DNA of 64,000 bases from Rhizodiscina lignyota (taxonomy: Eukaryota; Ascomycota; Dothideomycetes; Aulographales; Rhizodiscinaceae): assembly GCA_010015805.1 (NCBI GenBank), contig ML978129.1, forward strand, positions 310,001 through 374,000, in the 5' to 3' direction. The position numbers were made by a program, and so were the translations under genes. The notes beneath the pieces were generated by a model. That model was not told the origin of the DNA. It saw only the letters and a program-made list of their open reading frames with translations, and searched no databases. Of the stretch, positions 41,961-53,470 are shown piece after piece; position 1 is the first letter of the stretch; every line of letters starts with the position of its first letter.

Positions 41961-42551
41961 ATGGAGTCTCACAAGTTCAATTTCGAGCATCTCGGCCCAG
42001 GGAAAGGTTCAAATGAGCAACCATACTTTCGAATGCTAATGTTTTTTAAAAAGCTGCCTCATATTACGGAGGAGCAGTTCCATGAATGGTGGAAGTCTGT
42101 TCATGCAGACCTTACGATGTCTTCTGAACATTTTGGTGTTTACATTCTGAGATATGTTCAGGTTTGCCTCTCTCTGCTCCTTCATACACTGCGCGCTCAA
42201 GATCTCCCAGTTTCATCAGACTTCGAGACACAAGGAACTGGTTGCCCCTCTAGGAATGGAGCAGCTTGGCTTTGATGCTTGTGGAGAGATGCATGTACGA
42301 AGTGTTGACGACTGGGTCGAGTTCACTAATAGTAAGGCTTTCCGGGAAACTTTGATGGGTAAGTTCTCAACCCCGAATAACACCTGTTCTAACGATTCTT
42401 GTGCAAAGCCGATGCTCCAAACTTCATGCTTCTGCCAATCCATATCATGGCAGGCTACGACAATTTATTGTATGGCTCGAAGATCGAGACATCTGGCGGC
42501 ACTGATGGGGTTTTGCCAAATGACCCACGGCTCAATTTCTCTACTTCATGA
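41961..42551 (+). CDS. EthD-domain protein
   Basis: Three exons, 41961-42161, 42211-42358 and 42409-42551, give 163 residues. The EthD fold is clear: FRMLMFFKKLPHITEEQFHEWW with the following VHADL, YVQFHQTSRHKELVAPLGM across the first junction, FDACGEMHVRSVDDWVEFTN, and ADAPNFMLLPIHIMAGYDNL after the second junction. EthD-type barrels include small decarboxylases, cyclases and dehydratases of fungal polyketide pathways, but no synthase gene is in the window. The reaction is unknown. Confidence 0.85.
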
Positions 42552-43347
42552 ATTCGAATTGGAACAGCTCCATCTATCCTTTAAAAGGGCTAATGCCAAT
42601 ATAACCGTACAATACAACCGGGGTTCACAAAGCAACGGAGCTGGAAAGCCATAGCTGATGAAAATGCTTCCATACTCAGTCCACCGCTCGTCAAAGTGGT
42701 TAATGAATACAACTACTGTGTTCGACATAATCAGGCAGTTCAGAGGAGTTGATGAGCTTCTCCAATGGACCTTTTTTGTAGGTCAAACGCACGCTTCAAC
42801 TGGTAGTGGCATCGGACTTGATGGGAGTGGATGGAGTTATATGTACCGGAGATCACTCTAGCTCGGGCATCTAGCCCACCCAGGTTTAGGTGGGTTCTAC
42901 CCCAGACTTTGGTTTGCTCTCCGTATCCATGGCCCCCTTGGAATATTGCACATCCGTGATTCTGATTGGTTCGCGACAACATGCGCTCTCCCCATCTGAT
43001 TCATGATAGATTTATAATAACGAGAGAGGCACACCGATATCTCCGGAGCCATAAATGCATCGTTGCCCATTTTCAAAGGAAAGTCTTACACAGTCTTTTG
43101 ATATTCAGATATCGATGCATACCTACGAGTACTTGGTCGAGAAGTCGAAATACTCATTGAAGGCGGCTTTAAACACTGAGTACAGGCTCTTCTGCACTGC
43201 CGCAAATTGCCAGTAGTCCTTGAGTCGCAATGATTGATGTTGGATGCAGCTAACATTCCCCGTACTCTACTTCCCTGCAAATTTAAGACTCTATGAGCCT
43301 TCTACATCTCCACTACATAACGCTGCTGCAGTTACCGCAGGGACTTT
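42552..43347. other. Intergenic region, EthD gene / sugar transporter
   Basis: 796 bases between converging genes. A small inverted repeat CCCACC ... GGTGGG (42875-42894) could form a hairpin. Short frames on either strand lack protein features. Confidence 0.5.
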
Positions 43348-45168
43348 CTAAACCTGTTCGACATGGCTCGCCTCATGACCTTTGTCTGAAACTGTCACTG
43401 GTACTGGGCGATCAGCCTCAGTTGCGGTATGAGTCAGTCCATCCTTTCGGTCCACCACCAGCTCGTGCGTATTATGGTCAAGGTGGATGTCCGACGCATA
43501 GACCATGATATTGTCAGTATCCCCGAAGAGCTTGGCCATTTCCTCCAGCGGAATACCCTTTGTCTCGGGAAGTACAAAATACATGAGCAGGGCGCCGAGA
43601 CCAGATATAATGATGAAAATCTGGATGCTGTTAGTTATCCTTCTTGTTCGGGAAAAGCATTAAGGAGACTCACGAGATAGAATTTCCAACCTATATTAGC
43701 GAACGCGGTTGCTGTGGCTTGCAGATACACCAAGTCCGTCAGAGCGATTGTGGCGATGGAGAGACAGATTCCTTTCGCACGAATGTTGTTTGGGAACAAT
43801 TCGCTGTAGAAAACGACACCAGCAACGTCGATGCCGACACTGTAAACCGCCAGGAAAAGATAGAATGCAGCGACACCCATGGACAGACCGGCCTTATTCG
43901 TTCCTTGGGCCGCGAAGCTTGCAACCATAGCAGCTTCGATGATTAACCAAAGACAGCAGCCTGAAACGCCGATAAGCATGAGCGGCCGTCTGCCGAACCG
44001 ATCCATAAGCGAAGCGCCGACGGCATTGAAGATGACGCCGACAGTAATCCAACCGCACTGAAATCGGAGCTGATCCTCAGTTCCGTAGCCCAGAGTCTTG
44101 TATAGCGTCGGCCCGTAGTTGTTGATAACGAGCACTGCAGTACTCTGGCCTATGAAAGCGAAGCCCATGGCGAGAATAGTTCGCTTCCGGTATGCAGCCT
44201 TGGAGAACATGCCCCACTGCCATCAAAGAATCAGCATTAAAGATGAAAATCACAAAAAGGCTACCATACCCATGAGACATGCAGTGTCCTGTCGAGCTCG
44301 GCTTGCTTCTGCATCTGGTAGAATTCTCCTCGCGCGAACTCCTGATCAGGATCGTTTGGAATAGAATGTAGCTTGAGCACGACATCGTGCGCCTGGTCGA
44401 CTTTGCCTTGCATAAGGAGGAACCGAGGGCTCTCGGGTATAAATGGGAGGATAGCAAGCATCATGAAGGGCCAGACAAGTGCGATGCCGAGCGGTCCGCG
44501 CCACTGCGCTACAGGATCTTTGGCATAAAAGAAGGCCATGCCCATGTAGCTAGCGAGCGCGTAGCCAAGGGCAATGTTAACGCCGTTCATGCCGACAAAA
44601 AAGCCTCGTAGTTTGGGCGGTGCGAGCTCAGCGGAGTAGGTTGGAGCTATGGAGGGTAAGCCGGGTGACTCTCATAGCCTGTGGATTCAGCAATGAGGCT
44701 TACTGCATGCCAGAAATCCCCAACTTCCCATACCAGCGAAGAAACGGGCCGTGATAAACATTCCAGATGATTTGGAGCCGCATAGTAGTGCTCCGCCGAA
44801 AATGGACCAAAAGGAGCAATAAACCACGCCTGCTTTCCTTCCCCAGCGATCCATAACGTAAGATGCGATCAGAACGCCGAAGAACGCGCCAGCCTAACTA
44901 TTATATTAGTAAAAAGCTGCATCCTCAAGAGATCAAGAAGGTTTCTTACCTGGAAAACTCCAGACATGGCACCAATAAGCTGGTTACCCTTGGACGTTGC
45001 CTCACCCGTCTGCAAATCAATCAATTTCATGTATATCAAGAAGCTTGGCTCTCCCAACGTCGTCCCAATGATGGAGGCCGGGTAGCCAAAGGCAACCTGC
45101 CCAAGAGAGACGAGCCAGCATATCCAGAAGTTGTACCAGCTAAACTGGTTCTCAGAGAAGACGGCCAT
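43348..45168 (-). CDS. MFS sugar transporter (sugar porter family)
   Basis: Five exons on the minus strand, 45168-44950, 44893-44704, 44646-44270, 44216-43674 and 43620-43348, give 533 residues. All sugar-porter signatures are present: DRWGRK after TM2, ARFFAGMGSWGF, ELAPPKLRGFFVGMNG, PESPRFLL, DRFGRRP and PETKG. The last exon must start at 43620, after CATCCAG, to keep frame; the nearer CAG does not. Twelve membrane helices are expected. The branch, with SWWGMF and FRKR-like YRKRT after the central loop, is that of fungal lactose/hexose/galacturonate-type permeases. A role in taking up pectin or wall sugars is inferred from the nearby pectinesterase. Confidence 0.88.
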
Positions 45169-46319
45169 GTTGGGAATGGAAAGAGAGCAACTGAGATAAT
45201 GCCCAATACAGACAACAGAGGAGGAGACGAGATAAACGGAATTCTTATGGCGGGATAAAGAAATCACGATGTACCATACATACCCGACTTTCTCCACACC
45301 CCCTTATGTACCAAGACAGCGAAGCCTCCGCGCTGCTGCAGCCTCAGGCAATCCACGGCAAATCGCCCATCCACCTCTCGCTCTAGCGGATCTGTCTAGT
45401 TACGTAGCACAGTGGCCTGCGGAGAGGGCGAGTTCCACCTCTTCTACGCCTGCCAGTCCTGCACGCCGTCAGAACAAGCTCCGCCAACATGTATTCTGAC
45501 TCAGAGCGCAGCGGTCTCTCCGCCGCTCAATGGCGGAAGCAAATATTGTACGACTCATGCTTCTAGAGACGGAGCGGCCACTCTCTCACTCGGGTACCCC
45601 GACGTTGAGTGAGAACCTCGCGATTAGGCAGAATGCATTCATTGTTTCGATTGTGCCGAAAGGGACCGAAGCGAACTACCAGAGCAATTGAAGGAGGCGG
45701 ATTGAAGCCGCGATAGTTACCAACTGGTTGGGAAGAGCCCTGTGATTGTGTCTCACCAGGAAAGAGAGGCGCGGTGTCTGTGGTGGAGAAGCTGGACGCC
45801 AATGGAATTGTGGGGACACGGGGGGATTTGGAGATCAAGCAACGCGGAGATGTGGGGAAATGGTGCTTGTCAGCACCTTGATCCGAGGGAGTTGACACTT
45901 CCTTGATAACTATTCCTTCACCGAAGGGGCCGAGCCGCGAAACTGTAAATAAATCTCGCTTGTTGCGCGATGCGAGTCATGGCGTGGTCGTTTGTGGCGC
46001 CTCTAGGATTCGGGATTCCTGTATGGTCTCGATCGTGAATTGAAACGGGAACTATAATTCGAACGGGAACTACCGGCTCTAGTGCTGTAACAGGAAACTT
46101 GTTCCTGGTGAGCCCATTCCGAAGTACTATAAAATTTCGAAGTTTGGATTTACGCAGAATCAAAGAACGAATCTACACGCTCTGATCTGCCCTCATTATC
46201 CTAAATCTGTTACAGTATAATATATATTTACCCGAATGATCGTCCGACCTTGTCTGGCAACTCTAATTTTCGTAACTCCCGCCCGTCCCAATCGTCATTG
46301 CGTGCTCAGCAGGCGCCCA
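45169..46319. other. Intergenic region, sugar transporter / DHA1 transporter
   Basis: 1151 bases holding the sugar-porter promoter and the 3' side of the next gene. Frames at 45269-45499 (plus) and 45563-45898 (minus) are Pro/Ser-rich and show no domain. AT-rich sequence lies at 46195-46235. No gene is supported. Confidence 0.5.
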
Positions 46320-48289
46320 TTACATCCTGTGCACATTGCTGTCCTTGCTCCACCTGCGGAACGTCTTGCCATAGAAGTAGAAGAGGATGCCGAACAAGCA
46401 AAACACTAAGATCAAGCTTGCATTCGTCATGATTGGCGGGATAAATCTGTCTCTTCGATTAGCGTGCTGCTTTCCAACTGTCTGGCACCTCCTAAGGCCG
46501 TTACTCACCCGACTTGCTCGCTCCACGGTGTAATGAACTTGCTAAACCCATACCCCCACACATTTTTATTCACAGTCATTGAAATGAACAGACTTCCGGC
46601 CACGGGCTTGTAGCTGTCGACCGCATAGGTGCTCACGATGGCCGGAATAGCCGCAACCTGGATACCGGCGCATGCATAGCCGATAACGACGATTGCTTGC
46701 CATGGCCAGTGGTTCTGGTACCCGACGCTCACGACAATGTTGCCGAGATACATAATGACCACAAAGGGAATCATCGCCGGCAGTCTCATCTCCGGTTCTC
46801 TGATGCCGTTGTTTCTCGCGGTCAGCTTGGCGGCAACCCAGTCGCTAAACGGACCTCCAGTCGCCAAGCCAATGATGGCGCCAACGACGACCGCGAAATT
46901 GGTGAAGCCGACGCTCGAGGCGGAGAAGTTGTACGGCGGAGCGGCGAAGGCCTGCGATTGCGTGAGGTTGAGCGTAAGGAAGGACGAACAGCTCCAAGAG
47001 ACAACAAAGCTGGCAAACTCGACGATGGGGAAGACGAAGAGCTTCCAAGGCGTCCAGAAGTCGATGAGCATGCTCTGGAATGGATGTGCATTTGGCTGAA
47101 ACAGGGCCCACTGCAGCTTCTTCGGCTTGCCTTTGCCAAGGTACGGATCGCGCGCCGCGGTCTCTTCGTGGGTAAGGCCGGGAAGCTTGGGATCAATTGA
47201 GGTTGGGGAGGCAGGCGCCTGAGTCGCATCTTGTCCCTCAACCGTTGCAGAATCATGCTTGGGGTCATGCTCGGTGGAAGGCTTCTCAGGGTCATGCTCA
47301 GTGGTAGCATTCTCGATTGAGACCGACTCGGCAAGTCTGAGAGCCTCTTGACGCTGAATCTCGGATGGATGGAGGCGGTGCCACCTTGTTTCTGGGTAGC
47401 CGAAGACGATGAGGACAATGGTAGCACCCAGGAGGGCTACATTGAGCCACCAAAAGCTACGGAAGCCTACTTGCTCAGCCATTGGACCAGCCACGATTGG
47501 CGAAACCATGAGGGATCCCATGTAGGTGACCCAGTAGGCCGTGTTCCACTTGCCACGGTCATGGAGGAAGAACATATCTGCGATGACAGCTGGTTGAATT
47601 GTCTCTGTAGGACCAGCTCCGATACCGTTGAGTCTGTACGTATATTAGCTTCGCGTCTGATTATTGCAAAAGAGGTTCCATACGCGCAAGCACCCATGAA
47701 GCTGTTGTAGCTCGTGGCTGTTCCTTTCCAGATTGACGCACCAAGACATATCGCAGTTGAAACCAGTAGAACAGGTCTTCGGCCAAACGATGTGCTGAGT
47801 GGAACCCTAATCAACGTAAATGTTAGCTTAACTTCAACCTCTCTTGATTAGGAACCTCCCACATACCAGACAAAATTGCTGAATCCCAGGACCAGAATGG
47901 TTACACCGGTGAACTGTACCACATCTGGGAGAGTAGAATGGAATTCCTCGATATAGTAGGGAAATTGAGGCGCTAAGGACAGAGTTCCAAAGGCTTGAGC
48001 GAAAGTGACGAAGCTGACAGTGAAGATAGTAATTATCTTCCACATCAGACTCCAGTTTAGAGGATCGGCCGGGTCATCAGTTGGCTGTGGAACCAACACT
48101 TCAGAAGAGCCTTTGCGGCCTTTCACGAAGTGATGGGTTCCAACATCGCGCATAATCTCTGTGCCGGGCAGTAGTTCCGTGCCCAACTCAGCTTCGAGAG
48201 CTTTAAGCTCCTGTATGAATTTATTGGTTAGGTTTGGACCAAAAAGGCTGAAAGCTGGCACTGACCTTCTCATCGTAGTTCATCTCCAT
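46320..48289 (-). CDS. MFS transporter, DHA1-type
   Basis: Five exons on the minus strand, 48289-48266, 48210-47867, 47806-47684, 47633-46509 and 46446-46320, give 580 residues. The first exon is only eight codons (MEMNYDEK). DDPADPLNWSLMWK before TM1, STSFGRRPVLLVSTAICLGA, NGIGAGPTETIQPAVIADMFF, HDRGKWNTAYWVTYMGSLM and FWWLNVALLGATIVLIVF are typical of fungal DHA1 transporters. A long acidic cytoplasmic loop has repeated TEHDPEKPSTEHDPKH-like sequence (near 47230-47310). Substrates of the family include polyamines, drugs and fungal metabolites; the one here is unknown. Confidence 0.87.
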
Positions 48290-51200
48290 GGCGGGTGAGA
48301 CTTGTGTATCGAGGTACAATACGGCTGTTTCTCACTTGTACTTTCCAGCGGTGCTCAAATGCCTTCTTCTTTTCGATTCGAGTCGCGCGGATATTCCCCG
48401 CCTGATAGGAAATATGAGGCAAATATAAAACCCAGCAAGGTAATATCGGGAAAAACTCAAAGGATTATCCAGTGTGCGTGATGATTGATCCGCTTGGTAA
48501 GGATTCACTGTGACGGGGAACTCCCTCCGGCAATATGGTGAAATCCTGGTTTCCGACCTGTTTAAATCTTTTTCGATACCTTAACTCGACCAATTCTCTT
48601 GATATAGTTGCATGAAAGGGCGTATATGCTGTGTATGAAAGTCCACGAATTACTCCTTCTCACGTATGCGAGATCAGTCGCACGACAGAGAGGAGCCGGC
48701 GATGCGAATCTCGGATTTACCGGCCGCCAGGAATCAGGAAGAGAAGACAAAGTGCTTGAATAGAGAATTTGAGAAAGGGCAGCGCGGTTTGTGGTGAAGC
48801 TGAAAGGACGAGCTTTGACGCCTGGGCTTGGTTTAGCCGCAGGTTCGATTATAAGAGACACGCTCAATAAGACGTCGAATGTGCACATGGTCATGGCGTA
48901 CAAATGCCAGAGGGATTAGATCATTAGGAAAGAGCTTTGGCTTTCCCCGCGCATCTCCAGCGCGACAAGGGTTGCCATGGTAGCGAATCCGGAAAGGCCA
49001 ACTTGGACGCCCCAGGCCAACCGATACGCCCTTCCCAGGCATCGCTCCGCTGCTGCCGTGTTGGCGTGTGAGAGCGACATGCCACGAATTGCGTGGCATT
49101 TGTGCGCGCACTCCGGTGGTTGTCTGCAGCCTGCAGAACTTTAGCTCACCCGCCTTCCACCCGGCGCGATCGTGCAGGGTGTGGTTGTCTCGGCAGTGCT
49201 TTTGGGACAAGCTGGTGACGCTATGGCCTCATTCGGCACATCGACCGATCTGGCTGCCCATAGAGAGTGACCGGGAGTGGATATCGGCATCATGGTCAGC
49301 GCCTGTAACTGGTGGAGACTCCACGGCGATGCAGCAAGCCATGAGTCCCTGGCAGACAGCGTTTGATTTTCGAGTCGGTCCTCCCTGAGCACATGGCGGC
49401 ATGGATCGCACACAATGACAGATTCGCGAGAGAAGGCCGGACTCGAGAAGTGACAAAGTCAAGAGTCAATTGGAATCTTGGAAGAGTCGGAATTTCGCTA
49501 GCAGGCGGTGTGAGTGGCACGGCTAATCTGGAGGGGTTGGTATTTGGCATCAGCGACGTCTCCCATTTCTGAGAAAAACAAGTCCGAAATGAATTTTATT
49601 GGAATCGGCAAGACATTTTATCGGCTGGCGTATCGGTGACGGGCCTTTGTAATGTGATAAACCCAACCGGCTGGAACGACGGCAATCTTCCTGCCTTGGG
49701 CAAGTATCGACACCGCAATCTTCTTCCACTGTTCCCTCCTGAGCTGGAAATATTGAAATTCAGGAGTACATATCAATCACGTCGGCCCTTCGTCGTCGAT
49801 GGCGCCGAACAACGTTCTCTGGATCTGCTCTGGCCTGCGCAGTGTGAGCAGTTTGAGGCTGGCTGACAGCCCGCTGGCTGATTGACGATGCTGTGCGCAC
49901 TCATCTGCGGTCGTCCATCTTGGTCCAATGCTTTGAGGCCTGCTCAACGACAGGCCTGCCTCTTCAGTGGTAAGAGAGATTGCGACCAAGAGCTTGGGAT
50001 GTGAAACATTTAAGAGGGTGCAGCATTCAAGATAGCCAAGGACCTATCTGCATGCCAGCAAACTTCGGTTCGGTTGTAACCGATCAACCAATTGTCGTAG
50101 GTTGTCACTCGTATTTCATCTTAGCAGTCTTCCGAGTTATAATAATCTGAGAGCATTATTGACGAAAATCTTCCTTCAACAAGTCGTATGCGACTTCCCT
50201 AGTGCGTAGAAAGTCCTTCTCAAGAGTCTTAGACTCTTAGGAGCTCTGAGAATTTCTCTGCTCTCCGCATTTGCGCTACCAAGTTATCTTCTAGCCTTCA
50301 ACAGGCTGACAGCTCGAATTTTCTCCTTCCTAACTTGAAGTAGCTCGTGGTCATTTTCCGAATCGCTCAGGTTTTTCTCAATCTTTCTTTTAGTTGTTTA
50401 ACGTGTGCGGAGTACAGAATACCAATGTCTCACTTTTTTTTCCGATGTCGCAACAAATAAACTTACCAAGCTTTAACGTCGTTGTACAGGAGAGTCCACA
50501 AGTCATACCATTCAAACCGCATCATGGCCGAAAACCAAGTCGCGAATTCGTTAGCCTCTTGGGAGGGTCACGACCCACGAGATAGTCGGCCGCGTGGTAA
50601 GTTGTAATGCATAAGGGCGAACAGTTCTTACATCTCAAAGCAATCGAGAACATCTTCGGAAGCTTGTTCTTACGCTCCTCGGAGTGTCTATAATAACGGC
50701 GTACTATTGAAAACCCTGCATGTGTTACTCGTTGTACAGCGAACTGAAGGCGGGAGCCACGAGCGCGTGGAGATCACGTCAAATTCCACGTGGAGGTTAT
50801 ACATCGTAGGTATTAAGTGTCTTAGAGCTGCGACCAACTTTTCTTTCAACCTCGAGTCACTTCACTCTACTGTCAGGAGAGGAAGCTCGCGTACCTGCAT
50901 TGATCGCCGCTCATCCATGCTGAAAGAAGCGAAAAGTAGGTCACACTACCCCGATGATACTCGCAAATCTGTATTTCTTCCTTCAAGCCAGCATTTGGCA
51001 TGCAGATGTTCTGTCGACTTATATACGAGGAGTTTTGGCACGTTGTCTAAATCCTTCGCACGAATCGGGAAGGTGGCCTCCCAAATTTCGCTTTAGAGAT
51101 GCATCATGTCGATCAAGTTCTCGGCGTGAGGAACGCGAGGGTTTTATATACAAACATCAATTATCGCGTCAATCGTAGCATCCATAATACATGTTCTAAT

Positions 51201-51353
51201 ATGATCTATCATTTTTCATTTTCGGATCTGAGAATTGTTCCTTTGGATTTAGTCAATTGAGTTTACTGAGTATCTATAATTGTAACAGAGGCATTCGTGT
51301 CCAACAACACTACCAAACCCACAATAGTCTAAAGCAATACTACCTCAGTAAAC
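48290..51353. other. 3 kb gene-poor stretch
   Basis: 3064 bases without a gene I can support. Frames up to 125 codons exist at 48562-48903 and 48833-49210 (minus) and 49068-49388 and 50707-51096 (plus), but they have odd composition and no domain, signal peptide or splice partner. The part from about 50.0 to 51.3 kb is more AT-rich than the part at 48.8-49.9 kb. I see no terminal repeats, transposase remnant, tRNA or mutation pattern typical of RIP. The last few hundred bases should hold the GH3 promoter. Confidence 0.5.
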
Positions 51354-52442
51354 ATGAATTGTCTTCCTACAATCCTCTCTTTTCTCTCTCTCCTCCCCCT
51401 CATCTCAACCACCGCTCTCAGCCCACGAACCTCATCAACCAACCTCTCCATCCTCGCAGGCTACCACGTCATCTACTCCTATTCTGGCACCACCGTCCCA
51501 GCCGCCCTTCTCAACTCAGTCAAGGCAGGCAAAGTCGGCGGCATCATCCTCTTCGGCGACAACGTTGACTCCGCCATTGCCACTCACATGGCCAGCATCC
51601 AGTCCGCCTACAAGCAATCCGCCTCCTACCCCGGCTACCCGCTCCTCATCGTCACGGACCAAGAGGGCGGAGAAGTCAAGCGCCTGCCTGGAGGACCGGA
51701 CATGTCTGCAAAGGAAGTCGGCGAGCAGAGCAACCCAGCTTCCGCCGCCACAGACGCGGGCACGCAGGCCGCTGCGTCGTGCACCAATGCCGGCGTGAAC
51801 GGCAACCTCGCGCCGGTGCTGGACGTGTATCGTTCGCCGGGGGACTTTGAAGATCAGTATCAGCGCTCGTTCGGGAACACGTCGGCTCTGGTGTCGACGT
51901 GTGGGACTGCATTTATTAAATCACAGCAGGCGAAGGGCGTGGTAGCCACGGCGAAGCACTTCCCTGGCCTGGGCGCTGCGAGTGCTGATGAGAATACGGA
52001 TGAGGCCCCTGTGACGCTGAACCTGACGCTCGCCGAGATTAGGAGTGTCGATGAAGCGCCATATGTGAAGGCTATCGCTGCTGGGGTGAAAATGATCATG
52101 CCATCTTGGGCGACGTATCCGTCTCTCGATGCTGATCGCCCGTCTGGATTGAGCTCGAAGTGGATTCAGAGTGAATTGCGAGGAAGGCTTGGGTTTAAAG
52201 GCGTGACGATCAGCGATGCCATCGAAGCTGGTGGGCTAGAAGCATTTGGGTCTGACGATGGAGCAAGGGCAGTTCTGGCGATGCAGGCAGGCATGGACAT
52301 AATCCTGGCTGCGGCGGAGGATGAGAGTCAAGGGAGTGAGATTGTGGACGCGATAGTCGCTGCGCTAAATGATGACACGTTGGACAGAGACGCATTTGAC
52401 GCAAGTACGAACAGGATACTGAGCCTACGCAAAGGTTTGTAA
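51354..52442 (+). CDS. Secreted GH3 hydrolase (NagZ-like, N-terminal domain only)
   Basis: A single exon of 362 residues with a signal peptide (about 1-21). The GH3 TIM barrel is visible: VGGIILFGDNVD, PLLIVTDQEGGEVKRLPGG, GVNGNLAPVLDVYRSPGDFE, VVATAKHFPGLGAASADEN, KMIMPSWATYPSLD and GVTISDAIEAGGLEAFG, whose Asp after TIS is the likely nucleophile. It has one barrel only, as in beta-N-acetylhexosaminidases. The Asp-His dyad that serves as acid/base in classical NagZ (D-S-H) reads D-E-N, so the His is missing. This form recalls actinobacterial secreted GH3 proteins. Substrate and activity are uncertain. The lack of introns and the higher-GC third positions are compatible with transfer but not proof. 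Confidence 0.85.
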   Translation: MNCLPTILSFLSLLPLISTTALSPRTSSTNLSILAGYHVIYSYSGTTVPAALLNSVKAGKVGGIILFGDNVDSAIATHMASIQSAYKQSASYPGYPLLIVTDQEGGEVKRLPGGPDMSAKEVGEQSNPASAATDAGTQAAASCTNAGVNGNLAPVLDVYRSPGDFEDQYQRSFGNTSALVSTCGTAFIKSQQAKGVVATAKHFPGLGAASADENTDEAPVTLNLTLAEIRSVDEAPYVKAIAAGVKMIMPSWATYPSLDADRPSGLSSKWIQSELRGRLGFKGVTISDAIEAGGLEAFGSDDGARAVLAMQAGMDIILAAAEDESQGSEIVDAIVAALNDDTLDRDAFDASTNRILSLRKGL

Positions 52443-52757
52443 ATATGGCAATCGCACTGAGGACTGCCAAACTTGTTGTTACATCAAGGTTTTAAATGCA
52501 CCAAGAAGCTCATTGGACACTTTCTCGATGAAGGTCGAAGTGAACGCAGCATTTGATACGATGCCAGCGGGTATCTTATGATTTTTGGATGTGCAAAATA
52601 ACGCCCGACGAAAGGAGTGGTATCTTGCCAGGTCCACCTTTTGATTTATAGAAGACGCCAAAGGAATGCAGGGCCATGGGCAGTGCCAGAGACATGGCAC
52701 AGAGTGCTAGTTAGACAAATGCTCAGAAGGACAAACGACAGCGCAGGGAGTTGGAGG
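52443..52757. other. Convergent 3' region, GH3 / ORM
   Basis: 315 bases between two converging stop codons. No gene or repeat is seen. Confidence 0.5.
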
Positions 52758-53470
52758 CTACGGATCATCGTCTGGTGCGGACGTGAATATGCTGAATCGT
52801 AACCGATGTGACTATTGTCAGAGGTTAGAAGACACGGAATCAGAGACTGGAGTGCATGATGGACTTACTGCCGGAAGCTTTGGGATGACAACCGCCAACG
52901 TAGCCAAGAAATTGATCAAGAAGTAAGTCAGGTCATAGTGCGTATAGTGCGTCGACACCAGGAACAGTATGACCGGCACGCTAAGCAGGAACTTCTTCGC
53001 CGGTGTGTACTGGTCTCCATTGTCGATCTGCTCCCACATATTCAGGTTGTCGTATGCACCAGCGTTGAAGTCAAACGGCACGCCGCGGACCCAGTGGAAC
53101 ATGATGTATGAGCCGAGCATGTACGAGATGTTCGTCAGCGTCCACGATGTTTCCTGAGAGACGCCGGGGAGGATGTCATAGAAGATCTTGAGGCAGACGA
53201 TGAGGACAAAGTGGATGGCCCAGGCACCTATATCCCTATTAGTCAAGTGTACCTGAAGATCATCCGGCATTTCCACTGTTTCCAGCTTTCTCTCCAATCC
53301 CAAGAGAAGTCAAACATACCTTTTGCGTTGACCCATTGCGAGTTGAGATTTGGCAGCGCCGCCTGGTCACTGATATGCTCCAAGCTTTCCGGGGGCTCGG
53401 TATACACCAGACTGCTCGAGCGCCTCCGCCTGCCGCTCTTTGTTGTCGTGCCAGCGCTCAGCGTGCTCAT
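52758..53470 (-). CDS. ORM1: ORM1/ORMDL-family regulator of serine palmitoyltransferase
   Basis: Three exons on the minus strand, 53470-53320, 53227-52869 and 52811-52758, give 187 residues. The N-terminus is basic and Ser-rich (SGRRRRSSSLVYTEPPE), the place where yeast Orm proteins are phosphorylated by Ypk1. The conserved block follows: LPNLNSQWVNAKGAWAIHFV across junction 1, KIFYDILPGVSQETSWTLTN, VPFDFNAGAYDNLNMWEQID, NGDQYTPAKKFLLSVPVILF and VSTHYTHYD. The last exon adds HRLRFSIFTSAPDDDP. Orm is a four-helix ER membrane protein that binds the Lcb1-Lcb2 dimer and limits sphingolipid synthesis; phosphorylation relieves it. Plain translation misses the short last exon. Confidence 0.93.

Noticed and set aside
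42875-42894. CCCACC/GGTGGG hairpin as an element end or terminator
   Set aside because: Six-base arms only, with no matching partner repeat nearby.
46822-47427. 201-codon minus-strand frame inside the DHA1 transporter
   Set aside because: Same strand but out of frame with the transporter; Ser/Pro/Arg-rich shadow sequence.
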